Shown piece by piece: positions 1-11,317 of a DNA stretch of 64,000 nt. Within the stretch, counting starts at the first letter, position 1. Every line of letters starts with the position of its first letter. The position numbers and the translations under genes are program-made. The notes below the pieces were generated by a model. That model was not told the origin of the DNA and made no database searches. It saw only the letters and a list, made by a program, of their open reading frames with translations. Source of the DNA: JANJTY01 sp038257155 (lineage in GTDB: Bacteria > Pseudomonadota > Gammaproteobacteria > Xanthomonadales > Xanthomonadaceae); contig JBBSJP010000001.1 of NCBI GenBank assembly GCA_038257155.1, forward strand, positions 124,001 to 188,000, read 5' to 3'.

Positions 1-2
1 CT

Positions 3-1010
3 TTCTTTCCGACCGCCGACCGGCAGAGCTCGGCGCTGATAGATGCCCCGCTGTGGCTGCTGCATCTGGTGCGCATGCCACTGTTTTTTGCCGTGGCGGG
101 GTTCTTTGCTGCGCTGGTCATTTCCCGGAATGGTCAGCCAGCCCTGATGCGCCAGCGGCTGCGTCGGATCGCGTTGCCCTTCCTGCTGGCATGGCCGCTG
201 TGCTTTCTCGCGCTGTCGACCGCGACGACCTGGGCTGCGACACATGTCGATCACCCCTCGGCCGTGTTGCTGCTGATTCGACAATGGATGGAGATGCCCG
301 ATGCACCCCGTTTGCCTCCGAGCACCGGGCACCTGTGGTTTCTCTATTACTTGCTGCTCTTCACCGTGCTTCACTGGGTGCTGCGGACGCTCGAACTCGG
401 GCGCGTGGGAGTGTGGCTGCTGAGTCGCTCTCCGGCCATGCTGCTGGTGCTGCTTCCCCTGCTGCTGGTGCCATCGCTGGCCTCGGTCAGTGCACCTCAT
501 CCGGCACCGGAAGGTCTGCTGCCGCAGTTCTGGGCGATTGCCTTCTACGGCGCGTTCTTTGCCTTGGGCGCCTTGCTGCATGGGCAGCCCGACTGGCTGG
601 AGCGCGCCCGACCCTATGTACCGGCGATGCTCGCGGCATCCGCGGTGTTCTATGCCGGATTTCTCTGGCGACTGGGCGTCGAGCCGCCAGGCGCAGCGCA
701 TCCGACCGCGTCCTGGTTGGTCGCATCGCTCGAGGCCTGCCTGAGTGTCTGGCTCACCGTGGTCTGCCTGGAACTCGGACGAGGCCTGCTCACTCGCCCC
801 GATCCTGTATTTCGCTATCTGTCGCAAAGCGCCTACTGGACCTATCTGTTGCATTTGCCGATGCTGTTTCTGCTGCAGTACCTGCTGATGGACATGGAAA
901 TGGCCTGGTGGATGAAGTTCATGCTGGCCAGCGGTGCGACCCTGATCGTCTGCCTGCTCAGTTATCAGCTGCTGGTGCGGAACACGCCTTTGCGTCGCTT
1001 CGTCGGTTAA
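3..1010 (+). CDS. Acyltransferase 3 family membrane protein, 5' end cut by the window
   Basis: The reading frame is open to the left edge of the window, so the true start lies outside; at least 335 residues are visible. The segment HLVRMPLFFAVAGFFAALVI is the typical Arg-x-Pro-Leu-Phe-Phe stretch of acyltransferase 3 (OafA/OpgC/NodX-type) enzymes, and it is followed by many hydrophobic helices across the whole length. These integral inner-membrane proteins transfer acetyl or succinyl groups to sugars of polysaccharides or glucans. The family is clear; the substrate cannot be told. An ATG at 69 is internal to the conserved motif and should not be taken as the start. The next gene begins 226 bases downstream and is unrelated. 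Confidence 0.8.
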   Translation, partial: FFPTADRQSSALIDAPLWLLHLVRMPLFFAVAGFFAALVISRNGQPALMRQRLRRIALPFLLAWPLCFLALSTATTWAATHVDHPSAVLLLIRQWMEMPDAPRLPPSTGHLWFLYYLLLFTVLHWVLRTLELGRVGVWLLSRSPAMLLVLLPLLLVPSLASVSAPHPAPEGLLPQFWAIAFYGAFFALGALLHGQPDWLERARPYVPAMLAASAVFYAGFLWRLGVEPPGAAHPTASWLVASLEACLSVWLTVVCLELGRGLLTRPDPVFRYLSQSAYWTYLLHLPMLFLLQYLLMDMEMAWWMKFMLASGATLIVCLLSYQLLVRNTPLRRFVG

Positions 1011-1236
1011 GGCTTCGGGGCAGCTGGCCCTGTTTTCCAAAGCGCGCAGGTCGATTCCGTCTGCGTATTCTCCGACTATTGGCATTCTGCCTCGCGACCC
1101 ACCCTCCTTGTGTCAGGCAAGGCACCGAGACATCGCACCGCTGTGCCTGCTGGCCCTCTAGCCCTAAACCAGGACCCATGAGCACTGCTCAAGCTTCTGC
1201 TTCCAGTCGGAGCGAAACAAACCCGGCGGGCAGCGT

Positions 1237-2269
1237 TTGCACTACGATGGTGCAATGCCGCCGTCCGACTATTGCGAGAACCTGCTGACACCGTGCTTGG
1301 CACTGGATGCTTCCGATCATGTCGATCGGATCAACCAGGCAGCGGCAAGCTGGCTGGCTGGCACCCCGCGGCGTCTGCTCGGCCAGCACTGGAATACGCT
1401 CGCGGCGGCAGCCAAGCCGTCCGTGGTGGAACAGGCCCGCAGCGGCCAGCGCGCGCTGCATGTTCGCCGGCAGGCGTTGCAGGCACTGAATGGCGAAGTG
1501 CGATTTGCCAACCTGTGGATTTCTCCGTGTGAGAGCGATGGCAGCCTGCAGATTGAACTGCATCCAACGGAGGAATTTCCCGGTACCGATCCGATCAGCG
1601 CCTTGCCAGCGGCCCTGCATGCAGCGCTGAAGGGACTGGCTCACGAAGTAAAGAATCCCCTTGCGGGCGTGAAAGGCGCCGCCCAGCTGCTCGCCAGGCG
1701 CCACACAGATCAGGACAGCGCGCGCTACATCGAGGTGATACGCGCCGAGTCAGAGCGTCTCGAAGCCCTCGTCGACCGCCTGCTCGATCCCGCCATCCCG
1801 CGACCGCATCAACGCATGAACGTGCATGCCGCGCTTGAGCAGGTGCGCCTGCTGGCCGAGGCCGAAGCCGGTTGGGGTATCCATATCGCGCGCGACTACG
1901 ATCCCTCCTTGCCGGAAGTGCTCGGCGATCCGGACCGTCTGGCGCAGGCGCTGTGGAATCTGGTGCGCAACGCCCTGCAATCGGGCGCCTCGGACGTGCA
2001 ACTGCGCAGCCGCGCGGAGCGCGGAGTCGTCATTGGCGAAGCGCAGCACCGCCTCGCAATTCGCATCGATATCGCCGACAACGGACGCGGCGTGCCAGAA
2101 GACCTCGCCGAACGGATCTTCCTGCCCTTGGTGTCGGGTCGCGCGGAAGGCTCTGGTCTTGGCCTGAGTCTTGCACAGCAGGTTGCACGCGAACACCGCG
2201 GGTCGCTCGCCTATCGATCACGCCCCGGCCACACGGTGTTTACCCTGTTGCTGCCGCTGGAGGATGCAA

Positions 2270-2277
<8 letters not shown>
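1237..2277 (+). CDS. glnL: Nitrogen regulation sensor histidine kinase NtrB
   Basis: Cytoplasmic two-component kinase/phosphatase of 346 residues that acts on NtrC in response to nitrogen status relayed by PII protein. A PAS-like region occupies about residues 10-110. The H-box LAHEVKNPLAG carries the phospho-acceptor His136, and the HATPase domain shows an N-box (WNLVRNALQSG), G1 (DNGRG) and G2 (GSGLGLSL). No membrane segment is seen, as expected for NtrB. The start is uncertain: ATG 1237 or ATG 1255, neither with a strong Shine-Dalgarno. The gene overlaps the downstream ntrC start by 8 bases, so the pair is translationally coupled. glnA is not next to it in this window. Confidence 0.9.
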
Positions 2278-3691
<1,414 letters not shown>

Positions 3692-3736
3692 AAAGGTCCC
3701 GCGGCGAGCTCGCGACCCGTAGCCAGTCTGCAGCGA

Positions 3737-5140
3737 CTAGTGCTCCGACTCCTGCTCCGCGGCAGGCCGCTCAGAACGCAGCAGGTGCACGACCAGGCCC
3801 ACGACCAGCAAGCCGCCAGCCAGCAACACGCCCCAGAGCACAATTTGACGCCAGGCGATCGGCTGCGGAGCGACTTCCAGTGCCACCGCGCCGCCCAGCG
3901 CACTTCCGGATCCAAGCGAAGCCAGCGTAGGAAGCCACTGCGCGCCGTGCCGCACGCGTACTTGTGCCAACACCGGCTGCAGCGGTACCGGTGTGCGTTG
4001 CGCACGCGCGCTGCCTGCGGCCAGGCGATAGGGTGGCTGGCCCTGCGCCAGGATCAGCACCTGTTCGGGAACGAAGCCCAGTTCCAGGCGTGGCGCACGC
4101 GACTGCGGCGGCTGCGTATCGATGACCCACTCGGCATCGCGAAGCGTTGCAATGCGCAGCGTTTCCGGGCGCAGTGCGTCAGGGCCCTGGCCGAGCTGGA
4201 ATACCACCTGTTCGGTGCGCGGCTGCACTGCTGCGTTCGTCGCCCGGCGCGTGCCCAGCCGCGCCGTAAAGGCGCCACTGCCGTTGGCCGGCAGCATCGC
4301 GATGCGATCGACGGGCAAGGGTCCGGGCAAGCGATAGACAAAACGCCCCGCCGTGCTCGCATCGGCCTCGCCAGTCAGGGACACCCAATGCGCCTTCGGC
4401 TCGCTGCGTACTTCGACGGAACTGGACTCGGCAACGATGCTGGAAATGGGCAAGGGGAGGTCAGAATCGATCCGCAGTACACGCAAGTAGTGGGCGCGGG
4501 TGCCTCCGAGGGCGAGGCGCAGGCGCTCAAGGTTCAGGCCATTCTGGGTCAGCCGAACCAGGGCCTGCGGTGCGCCCAGTGCCTGCCAGTTCGACAGGTC
4601 ATGACTGGTCTGCACCTCGACCCGCGCATCGAGTGTCTCGATGCTGGAGTCCAGCGTGATAACCAGGGTTTGCAGTGGCTCCTGTGCGGCGCTGGCATCG
4701 AGCAGCAGAACCTCGCCCGCAACGGCAGCGGCATCAGGGCCAACGTCAGCGCGTAGCTGGCGTAGACGACCGTCGTCGCCGCGTGCGATGAACAGCGAGA
4801 TGCGCTCCGGTGTCTCGCCCGCAACCGCTGCGGGCAATCGAAACATCGCCAGATCCATGCGCCGCGGGGCGCTCCGCTCGGCAGGCCGCGCGGGCAAGGG
4901 CATGGGCTCCAGTGCCAGCACCTGTCCCGTGGCATCGAAGGCTACCAGATCGCGCAGATCCTCGCGGGTCAGCGCGGCGTAGACCTCGGCCTGCAACTCG
5001 ACGCGCAGCAGGCCATCGCTGTGCTGGCCCTGGATCGGCCATTGCTGGGCAAAGTCGGTCGGGGTTTGCGCCAGCGTGGCACCACTCAGGCAAAGCGCGG
5101 CGACGGCCAGACACCGCCGAGAAATGGGCGATCTGCTCAT
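3737..5140 (-). CDS. DUF3999 family envelope protein
   Basis: 467-residue protein with an N-terminal signal peptide (SRRCLAVAALCLSGATLAQ) and one C-terminal membrane helix near residues 430-455 followed by a short charged tail. The bulk should therefore be periplasmic. It resembles the DUF3999 family, usually encoded next to DUF2339 membrane proteins; the function is unknown. The start at 5140 overlaps the stop of the upstream DUF2339 gene as ATGA, so the two are translationally coupled and probably act together. A longer upstream frame exists but lies inside the DUF2339 gene and lacks the signal peptide at its start. Confidence 0.82.
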   Translation of the reverse strand: MSRSPISRRCLAVAALCLSGATLAQTPTDFAQQWPIQGQHSDGLLRVELQAEVYAALTREDLRDLVAFDATGQVLALEPMPLPARPAERSAPRRMDLAMFRLPAAVAGETPERISLFIARGDDGRLRQLRADVGPDAAAVAGEVLLLDASAAQEPLQTLVITLDSSIETLDARVEVQTSHDLSNWQALGAPQALVRLTQNGLNLERLRLALGGTRAHYLRVLRIDSDLPLPISSIVAESSSVEVRSEPKAHWVSLTGEADASTAGRFVYRLPGPLPVDRIAMLPANGSGAFTARLGTRRATNAAVQPRTEQVVFQLGQGPDALRPETLRIATLRDAEWVIDTQPPQSRAPRLELGFVPEQVLILAQGQPPYRLAAGSARAQRTPVPLQPVLAQVRVRHGAQWLPTLASLGSGSALGGAVALEVAPQPIAWRQIVLWGVLLAGGLLVVGLVVHLLRSERPAAEQESEH

Positions 5141-7932
5141 GCGGATTCCTCGACGTTGCGACGCGGCGGGGTGGGAGCGATGCGACCGACCAGCACCAGC
5201 AAGCCACCGACCGCCAGGAACGACACGATGCCGGCCAGATCGCCCATGTAGCGGCGGTCGATCAGCACCAGCTTGAGCAACACGATACCCATCAGCACCG
5301 CGCCAGTGCACCAGAGTCCCCAGTTGCGTCGTTTCGAGCCCAACACCCAGGCCGTTACACCAGCGAGGCTCCACAGGACGGTCAAGGTGGCCTGGGCGAT
5401 GTCGTCCTGCAGGATGGCTGCCGACCACGGTGCCCCGGCCAGATGATGCACACCGCGAAGGCCCATGACGCTGAGCAGGGCCAGGCCCGCAAAAGCCAGC
5501 GGCAGCACCAGGGCGCGCTGCTCAGGTCTGCCACGAACCGCGCTCACGGCTGCGGCGAACAGCAGCAGTTGCACCAGGTCGAGCGGATTAAACAGCGGCA
5601 CGAAGGCGATCGGCGCGGCCTTGCCAGAGACGCCCAGTGCCAGCAGCCAGAGGCCGCACAGCACGCCGACAGCCGGTATGACCCAGCGCTCGCGATAGTG
5701 GCTGAACTCCTCTGCCATGGGCCAGGTGAACGCCTCCGGGCGACGGCCGATGCCGAGCAGCAGCAGGGCCAGCGGCAGCAGTGCGCCTGCGATCTGCCAG
5801 CCATGGCCGAGTTGCAGCTGCTGCGAGGCGATCTGCACCCAGCCAATGCTCAGCCACACCACGACCGTCCAGAGCAGGCCGATATGGGCCAGCGAAATGC
5901 CACGCTGGCGGGGCACGCGCAGTCCGGCCAACGCAGCCAGCATCACCGCCATCCAGAGCGCGATGAGCGCCACGGCTGGCCAGAGCAGCAGGTCGACTTC
6001 CTCGATCGCCATCATCAGCACCAGCGGCGTTCCGGCCAACAGCGCGCTCAGCACCAGCCAGCCCAGGCGCGGCCAGTCCAGCAGGCGCCGGCCCACTGCC
6101 GCCAGGGCGCCGGTCAGCAGGGCGAAGCCGAACAGTTCCTGGGACCATTCGCTGGCAAAAACCTGGGTGTCGATCTCGCGCAGTCCGCCCAGAACCCACC
6201 AGCCCGTGCCGAGCAGGAAGCCGGTCCAGATCGGTAGCCGCCCGCCAGCCTGGCGCTCGTAGGTCAGCGCGATCACAAATCCGGACAGGGCCAGCAGCAG
6301 CATGCCCAGGCTTGTGCCATTGAGAATGGGCAAATCCTCAGGCTCGGCTCGCCAGCCGTAGTAGGTCAGGGCAAACGCGAACGCAGTGGCGGCCAGCAGC
6401 TGCAGCAGCCAGCCGATCGCCTGCGGCAGTAAACGACCTTGACGCAGACCCAGCCAGATCAACGCCGCGCCCTCCAGGGCCCAGGTTGCTGCGGTGGCGC
6501 GCGCCGAGAAGGCCAAGGGCACGGCCAGCGTGGCGAAGCCCAGGCCCAGCACGGCAAAGCTTTGCCACAGCAGTTCGGCATTGCGCTTGCCGCGCAGCCA
6601 GGTCGCCAGGCCTGCATACACCACGGCAAGCGCCAGCGCGCTGAATGCCAGCGCCATGCGATCGTCGTACAGCAGCGCGGCCTGCAAGGGGAAGGCCAGC
6701 AGCGGTGTGCCGAACACCAGGGTGCCGTCGACCAAGGGCTTGCGTCCACGCAAGGCGTGCAGCACGGCGATGGCGATGTAGAACGCCACGAACAGGATCA
6801 GGAAGGGCTGCACCGTCGCGTAATGCTCGGGGCGGTAGTACTCGATGCCCCACAGGGTTCCGACAGCAAACGTGAAGCCGAAGCCGACCAGATTCAGCGC
6901 GCGCCAGGCCTTGTACCAGGCAATGCCGAACACCGCCGCATTGAGGATCGCGTAGTAGGAAAACAGCGCCACGTGATTGCCGCTGCCGGTGCTGATCAAG
7001 ACCGGCGCCAGGTAACCGCCGATGAAGCCGAGCAGGGCCAGCCACGGCGCGTTCTGCAGCACTGCCAGCAAAGCCGCACCGGCTACCAGCAGCAGCACCA
7101 GGATGAAGGCCGCGCCCGGTGCGAGCAGGCCGTAAAGCTTGAAGCTGGAGAACACCACCAGCAACAGCACGCCGATCGCGCCGCCTTGCAGGCTCAGCCC
7201 GAACGCCGGGCGATCGATGCGGTTGCGCCAGCCCCAGACCAGGCCGGCCAGCGCCAGAGTCGCGATGCCGGCCAGACGCAGCTCGATGGGGAAACTGAAC
7301 CAGCCCTCGTCGAGCGCCAGCTTCAGTGCGCCGGCGACGCCGACGAACAGCACCAGCATGCCGATCTTGACTGGCACATTGCCCTCGAACAGCAGTCGCC
7401 GCAGAAAGCCACCGAAGGCTTCCATCCAGGCCGGGGTCTGTGGCTCGGGCGGTGGTCTCCAGCGCGGTGGCTCGTCCTGCGTCGCGAAAGTCTGGGGACG
7501 CGGTGGCGGAGGAGGTGGTCGAGGCCGTGGGGGTTGGGGTGGCGCGGCGGATTCGACCGATGGCTGGCCGAAGACAGCTGGCGTGGCGATCGCTGCCGGC
7601 TGCGTCGGCGAGTCTATTGATCCGGCTGGAGCATCCGCTGCGGGCACCCCAGGCTCGGCAAGCTCCGGCCCTTCGTCCTCAGCGGTCTGCGCAGCGGCCT
7701 GCGCCATTGCAAAGGGTGATGCCGCGTCGGGGCGATGCCTTGCGGCCGAAGCCTGGCGGCCCGCCCCGAGCCGCGCTTCGTCCTCGAGCCGCGCGACCCG
7801 GCTGCGCAACTGCCCCAGGCGGGCACCCTGCCAGCCGACCAGGGCGCCCAGCACCAGTCCCAGAAAGACTTCGTCGGCCCCGCCCGATATGGCACCCAGA
7901 AAAGCCCCCAGCAATCCGAACAGCCAATGCAT
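5137..7932 (-). CDS. DUF2339 family polytopic membrane protein
   Basis: About 931 residues. It begins with a short hydrophobic segment (MHWLFGLLGAFLGAI), then a coiled-coil-like stretch, then a long Pro/Gln-rich linker with consecutive prolines near residue 140. More than twenty hydrophobic helices fill the remainder. This architecture is that of DUF2339 proteins, large inner-membrane proteins of unknown role. ATG 7932 is chosen over an in-frame ATG at 7953 because a G-rich ribosome-binding site precedes it and the protein then starts at the first membrane helix. It is the first gene of a two-gene unit with DUF3999, ATGA overlap, and is divergent from ppc. Confidence 0.85.
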   Translation of the reverse strand: MHWLFGLLGAFLGAISGGADEVFLGLVLGALVGWQGARLGQLRSRVARLEDEARLGAGRQASAARHRPDAASPFAMAQAAAQTAEDEGPELAEPGVPAADAPAGSIDSPTQPAAIATPAVFGQPSVESAAPPQPPRPRPPPPPPRPQTFATQDEPPRWRPPPEPQTPAWMEAFGGFLRRLLFEGNVPVKIGMLVLFVGVAGALKLALDEGWFSFPIELRLAGIATLALAGLVWGWRNRIDRPAFGLSLQGGAIGVLLLVVFSSFKLYGLLAPGAAFILVLLLVAGAALLAVLQNAPWLALLGFIGGYLAPVLISTGSGNHVALFSYYAILNAAVFGIAWYKAWRALNLVGFGFTFAVGTLWGIEYYRPEHYATVQPFLILFVAFYIAIAVLHALRGRKPLVDGTLVFGTPLLAFPLQAALLYDDRMALAFSALALAVVYAGLATWLRGKRNAELLWQSFAVLGLGFATLAVPLAFSARATAATWALEGAALIWLGLRQGRLLPQAIGWLLQLLAATAFAFALTYYGWRAEPEDLPILNGTSLGMLLLALSGFVIALTYERQAGGRLPIWTGFLLGTGWWVLGGLREIDTQVFASEWSQELFGFALLTGALAAVGRRLLDWPRLGWLVLSALLAGTPLVLMMAIEEVDLLLWPAVALIALWMAVMLAALAGLRVPRQRGISLAHIGLLWTVVVWLSIGWVQIASQQLQLGHGWQIAGALLPLALLLLGIGRRPEAFTWPMAEEFSHYRERWVIPAVGVLCGLWLLALGVSGKAAPIAFVPLFNPLDLVQLLLFAAAVSAVRGRPEQRALVLPLAFAGLALLSVMGLRGVHHLAGAPWSAAILQDDIAQATLTVLWSLAGVTAWVLGSKRRNWGLWCTGAVLMGIVLLKLVLIDRRYMGDLAGIVSFLAVGGLLVLVGRIAPTPPRRNVEESA

Positions 7933-8059
7933 ATCCCTATCCCCCGAAGCCAAGTCGCCAGTGTAGATGCTTGCCTAGGAAACGCGGAAAGCCGATGGAA
8001 CCGGCTGCATTCGTATGCTGCGATGCAACAAGCCGAGCGTGGCGGTGTAGCCTTAGGGC

Positions 8060-10795
8060 ATGAATGACCAGCCCATCACACCGGACAACGAGCCGCTGCG
8101 CGAGGTCGATCTACCCAGCGTAGACATTCCCCTGCGTGAAGACGTGCGCCGCCTCGGCGCCCTGGTGGGTGAAGTACTTGCCGAACAGGAGGGCCAGGCC
8201 TTTCTCGACGAAGTCGAACGCGTCCGCCAGGCGGCGATCCGTCGGCGCGAAAGCGCGGCGCCGATCGAGGCGATCGAAGCAGAACTTCGCGATCTGCCGA
8301 TCGATCAGGCCGAGGGCCTGGTGCGCGCCTTCGCCAGTTACTTTTCAGCCGTGAATCTCGCCGAGCGCGTGCATCGCATCCGGCGTCGCCGCGACTACCA
8401 GCGCGCCGGAGCTGCACCGCAGCCTGGCGGTCTGGAAGCGGTACTGGCCGAACTGAAATCAGCGGGCGTGTCGCGCGACACCCTCGCTGAACTGATCGGT
8501 CGGCTGCGCATCGAGCCGGTGTTCACCGCGCATCCCACCGAAGCGGTGCGCCGCGTGCTGCTGGAAAAAGAGCGCGAGATCGTTCGCTGCCTGGTCGAGG
8601 ACATGGACCGTGCCCGCACTCCACAAGAACGCACCGCCGATACCGAGCGCATTCGCCTGGCCCTGACCTCGGCCTGGCAGACCGCCGAAACGCCGCCCCA
8701 GAAACCTACCGTGGCCGATGAGCTGGAGCATGTCGGCTTCTACCTGAGCGAAAGCCTGTACCAGGTTCTGCCGGTCTTCTACGAAGTACTCGATATGGCC
8801 CTGCGCGAAGCGTACGGCGAGTCGATCGAGCTTCCGGCGCTGCTGGGTTTCGGCAGCTGGGTGGGCGGCGACATGGACGGCAATCCCAATGTCGGCGCCG
8901 AGACGATTGCCGCAAGCCTGGCGACGCAACGCGCCTGGGTGCTCGGCAACTACCGGCGCGACTGCGCCCATCTCGGCAATGTGCTGACCCAGTCGCCCGA
9001 CCGGGTGGGAATCGGTGCCGAGATCACCCAACGCATCACGCAATACACCAACCGACTGCCCGAGGCAGCTGAAGCGCTCAAGGCGCGGCATAGCGACATG
9101 CCCTACCGCCAACTGCTGGCCTTGATGGCGGCGCGGCTGGCCGCCACGGATGCCGGCGAACTGGCCGGCTACGATGATGTCGAGGGCTTTCTCGCTGACC
9201 TGCGCCTGCTCGACGCCAGCCTTGCCGCGCATCGCGGCGAACACGCCGGACGCTTTGCCCTGCGGCGTCTGATCCGGCGCGCGGAATGCTTTGGCTTCCA
9301 CCTCGCAACGCTCGACCTGCGCCAGGATTCCGCAGTGCACGAAATCGCCCTGGCAGCCCTGCTTGAAGACGCTGACTGGCCCGAGCGCCCGGCCGCCGAA
9401 CGCGCCGGGCGCCTGCGCGCCCTGATCGAAACCGGTTTGCCGCCGGAGCGCGGCGATGACCTCACCGCGCGCGACACCCTGGATGTCTTCCGCACCGTGG
9501 CCGACGCCCTGCCGCGCTTTGGCGCGCGCGCGTTCGGGCCCTACATCGTCAGCATGAGCCGCAGCGCAGCCGACGCGCTGGCAGTGCTGGCGCTGGCGCG
9601 CATCGCCGGCTGTGTTGCCGGCGATAGCGCGGTGCCGCTGGATGTAGCGCCGCTGTTCGAGACCGTCGATGATCTTTCCGCAGCGCCCGACACCGTGCGC
9701 TCCTTGTTCGACGACCCCGTCTATCGCGCGCATCTGGCGGCACGCGGCAATCGTCAGATCGTGATGCTGGGCTATTCCGACAGCGCCAAGGACGGCGGCA
9801 TCGTTGCCTCACGCTGGGCCCTGCAACGTACCCAGGTGGCGCTCACCGAACTGGCGCGCGAGAGCGGCATCCGCATCGCCTTCTTCCACGGCCGCGGTGG
9901 ATCGCTGTCGCGCGGTGGCGGCAAGACCGAGCGCGCCGTGATCGCCGCGCCACGCGGCTCGGTCGATGGATTCCTGCGTGTCACCGAGCAGGGCGAAGTG
10001 ATCCATCGCAAGTACGGCATCCGCTCGCTCGCGCTGCGCAACCTGGAGCAGGCCACCGGCGCCGTGCTGCGCGCCTCGTTGCGGCCGCGCCCGCCGGAAG
10101 CCCGCGAGGATCGCTGGCGGCAGATTGCCGCCGACATCGCCCAGCGCTCTCGCGAGGTGTACCGCGGCCTGGTCTACGACGATCCGCAGTTTCCCGCCTA
10201 CTTTCGCGCCGCCACGCCGATCGACGTGATCGAGCGTCTGCGCATCGGCTCGCGACCGGCCAAGCGTGGTAGCGCCGGCGGCGTGCAGTCGCTGCGCGCG
10301 ATTCCCTGGGTGTTTGCCTGGTCGCAGAACCGCGCCGGTCTGACCGCCTGGTTCGGTGTCGGCAGTGCCCTGTCCGAGGCCATTGAAGTGCATGGTCTGG
10401 CGCCGATTGCCGAGATGGCACGCGACTGGCCGTTTTTCGCAGCGCTGATCGATGATGTCGAAATGGTGCTGGCCAAGTCCGACCTCGCCATCTTCGAGCG
10501 CTACTCGCGCCTCGCCGAGGAGTTGCACGAGGACTTCTTCGCGCGCATCGCGGCCGAGTTCGACCGCACCCGCGAGGCCGTGCTGGCCTTGAAGGATGAA
10601 CCGGACCTGCTGCAGCAGGACTACCGCCTGCGGCAGTCGATCCGCCTGCGCAATCCCTATGTCGATCCGCTCAGCCTGTTGCAGGTCGACCTGCTGCGGC
10701 GCTGGCGCGATGCCGGTCGGCCCGAGGACGCCCTGTTCCACGCCCTGGCGACCACGGTGAATGGGATCGCAGCAGGCATCCAGAACACTGGCTGA
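8060..10795 (+). CDS. ppc: Phosphoenolpyruvate carboxylase
   Basis: Cytoplasmic enzyme of 911 residues that carboxylates phosphoenolpyruvate with bicarbonate to give oxaloacetate, refilling the TCA cycle. Visible signatures are the catalytic-histidine motif FTAHPTE (His158), the lysine motif GYSDSAKDGG (Lys577), the glycine-rich loop FFHGRGGSLSRGGG and the conserved C-terminal tetrapeptide QNTG. The length fits the bacterial family (about 880-930). The first 20 residues are a variable acidic extension. It is divergent from the DUF2339 gene, with about 127 bases between them, and stands alone as a transcription unit. Confidence 0.97.
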   Translation: MNDQPITPDNEPLREVDLPSVDIPLREDVRRLGALVGEVLAEQEGQAFLDEVERVRQAAIRRRESAAPIEAIEAELRDLPIDQAEGLVRAFASYFSAVNLAERVHRIRRRRDYQRAGAAPQPGGLEAVLAELKSAGVSRDTLAELIGRLRIEPVFTAHPTEAVRRVLLEKEREIVRCLVEDMDRARTPQERTADTERIRLALTSAWQTAETPPQKPTVADELEHVGFYLSESLYQVLPVFYEVLDMALREAYGESIELPALLGFGSWVGGDMDGNPNVGAETIAASLATQRAWVLGNYRRDCAHLGNVLTQSPDRVGIGAEITQRITQYTNRLPEAAEALKARHSDMPYRQLLALMAARLAATDAGELAGYDDVEGFLADLRLLDASLAAHRGEHAGRFALRRLIRRAECFGFHLATLDLRQDSAVHEIALAALLEDADWPERPAAERAGRLRALIETGLPPERGDDLTARDTLDVFRTVADALPRFGARAFGPYIVSMSRSAADALAVLALARIAGCVAGDSAVPLDVAPLFETVDDLSAAPDTVRSLFDDPVYRAHLAARGNRQIVMLGYSDSAKDGGIVASRWALQRTQVALTELARESGIRIAFFHGRGGSLSRGGGKTERAVIAAPRGSVDGFLRVTEQGEVIHRKYGIRSLALRNLEQATGAVLRASLRPRPPEAREDRWRQIAADIAQRSREVYRGLVYDDPQFPAYFRAATPIDVIERLRIGSRPAKRGSAGGVQSLRAIPWVFAWSQNRAGLTAWFGVGSALSEAIEVHGLAPIAEMARDWPFFAALIDDVEMVLAKSDLAIFERYSRLAEELHEDFFARIAAEFDRTREAVLALKDEPDLLQQDYRLRQSIRLRNPYVDPLSLLQVDLLRRWRDAGRPEDALFHALATTVNGIAAGIQNTG

Positions 10796-10856
10796 CAACA
10801 GCGCGTTGCTGCGCCTGCGGAGCCAGCCATCCGACTGCACGTCCGGGCAGCGCTGC

Positions 10857-11312
10857 CTACAAGTCCAGCGACATGAATACGCTGTGCGGATCCTCCACGT
10901 AGTCGCCGAAGGGAGCGCAGCGGGTGAAGCCGAAGCGTTCGTACAGGCGCTGCGCGGGCAGGAACGCCGGCATGGCGCCAGTCTCGAGGTAAAGCTGCCG
11001 GTAGCCTCGGGCGCGCGCCGTGTCGATCAGGTGGGACAGCAGCAAGCGTGCTGCCCCGCGACCGCGCAACTGCGCTGGCGTGCGCATCGACTTGATCTCG
11101 CCCTGTGTCGGGCCGAGTTGCTTGAGCGCGGCGCAACCGAGCAACAGACCGTCCTGCCGCGCGGTCCAGAAGCTGATGCCGCTGGCTGCAAGTGAGGCGG
11201 GATCCAGCGCGTGCACGCTTTCCGGTGGCGACAGCGCACGCATCTCGTCAAGGTGCTCCGCGAGCAGGGCCAGCACGTCGGGCCGCGTCGGGCCGTCATG
11301 GTCGATGCGCAT
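10857..11312 (-). CDS. GNAT family N-acetyltransferase
   Basis: 151 residues with a GNAT fold: the acetyl-CoA pyrophosphate-binding segment reads QLRGRGAARLLLSHLI, and the C-terminal YERFGFTRCAPF matches motif B of the family. Such enzymes move an acetyl group from acetyl-CoA to an amine; the substrate here is unknown. The start codon lies only 5 bases after the stop of the upstream oxidoreductase gene on the same strand, so they likely form an operon. The gene is convergent with ppc, 61 bases apart. Confidence 0.85.
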   Translation of the reverse strand: MRIDHDGPTRPDVLALLAEHLDEMRALSPPESVHALDPASLAASGISFWTARQDGLLLGCAALKQLGPTQGEIKSMRTPAQLRGRGAARLLLSHLIDTARARGYRQLYLETGAMPAFLPAQRLYERFGFTRCAPFGDYVEDPHSVFMSLDL

Positions 11313-11317
11313 GTCCG

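Noticed and set aside
4810..6237. Long plus-strand frame opposite DUF2339/DUF3999
   Set aside because: Gln/Arg/Ala-rich low-complexity translation of the opposite strand, typical of GC-rich shadows.
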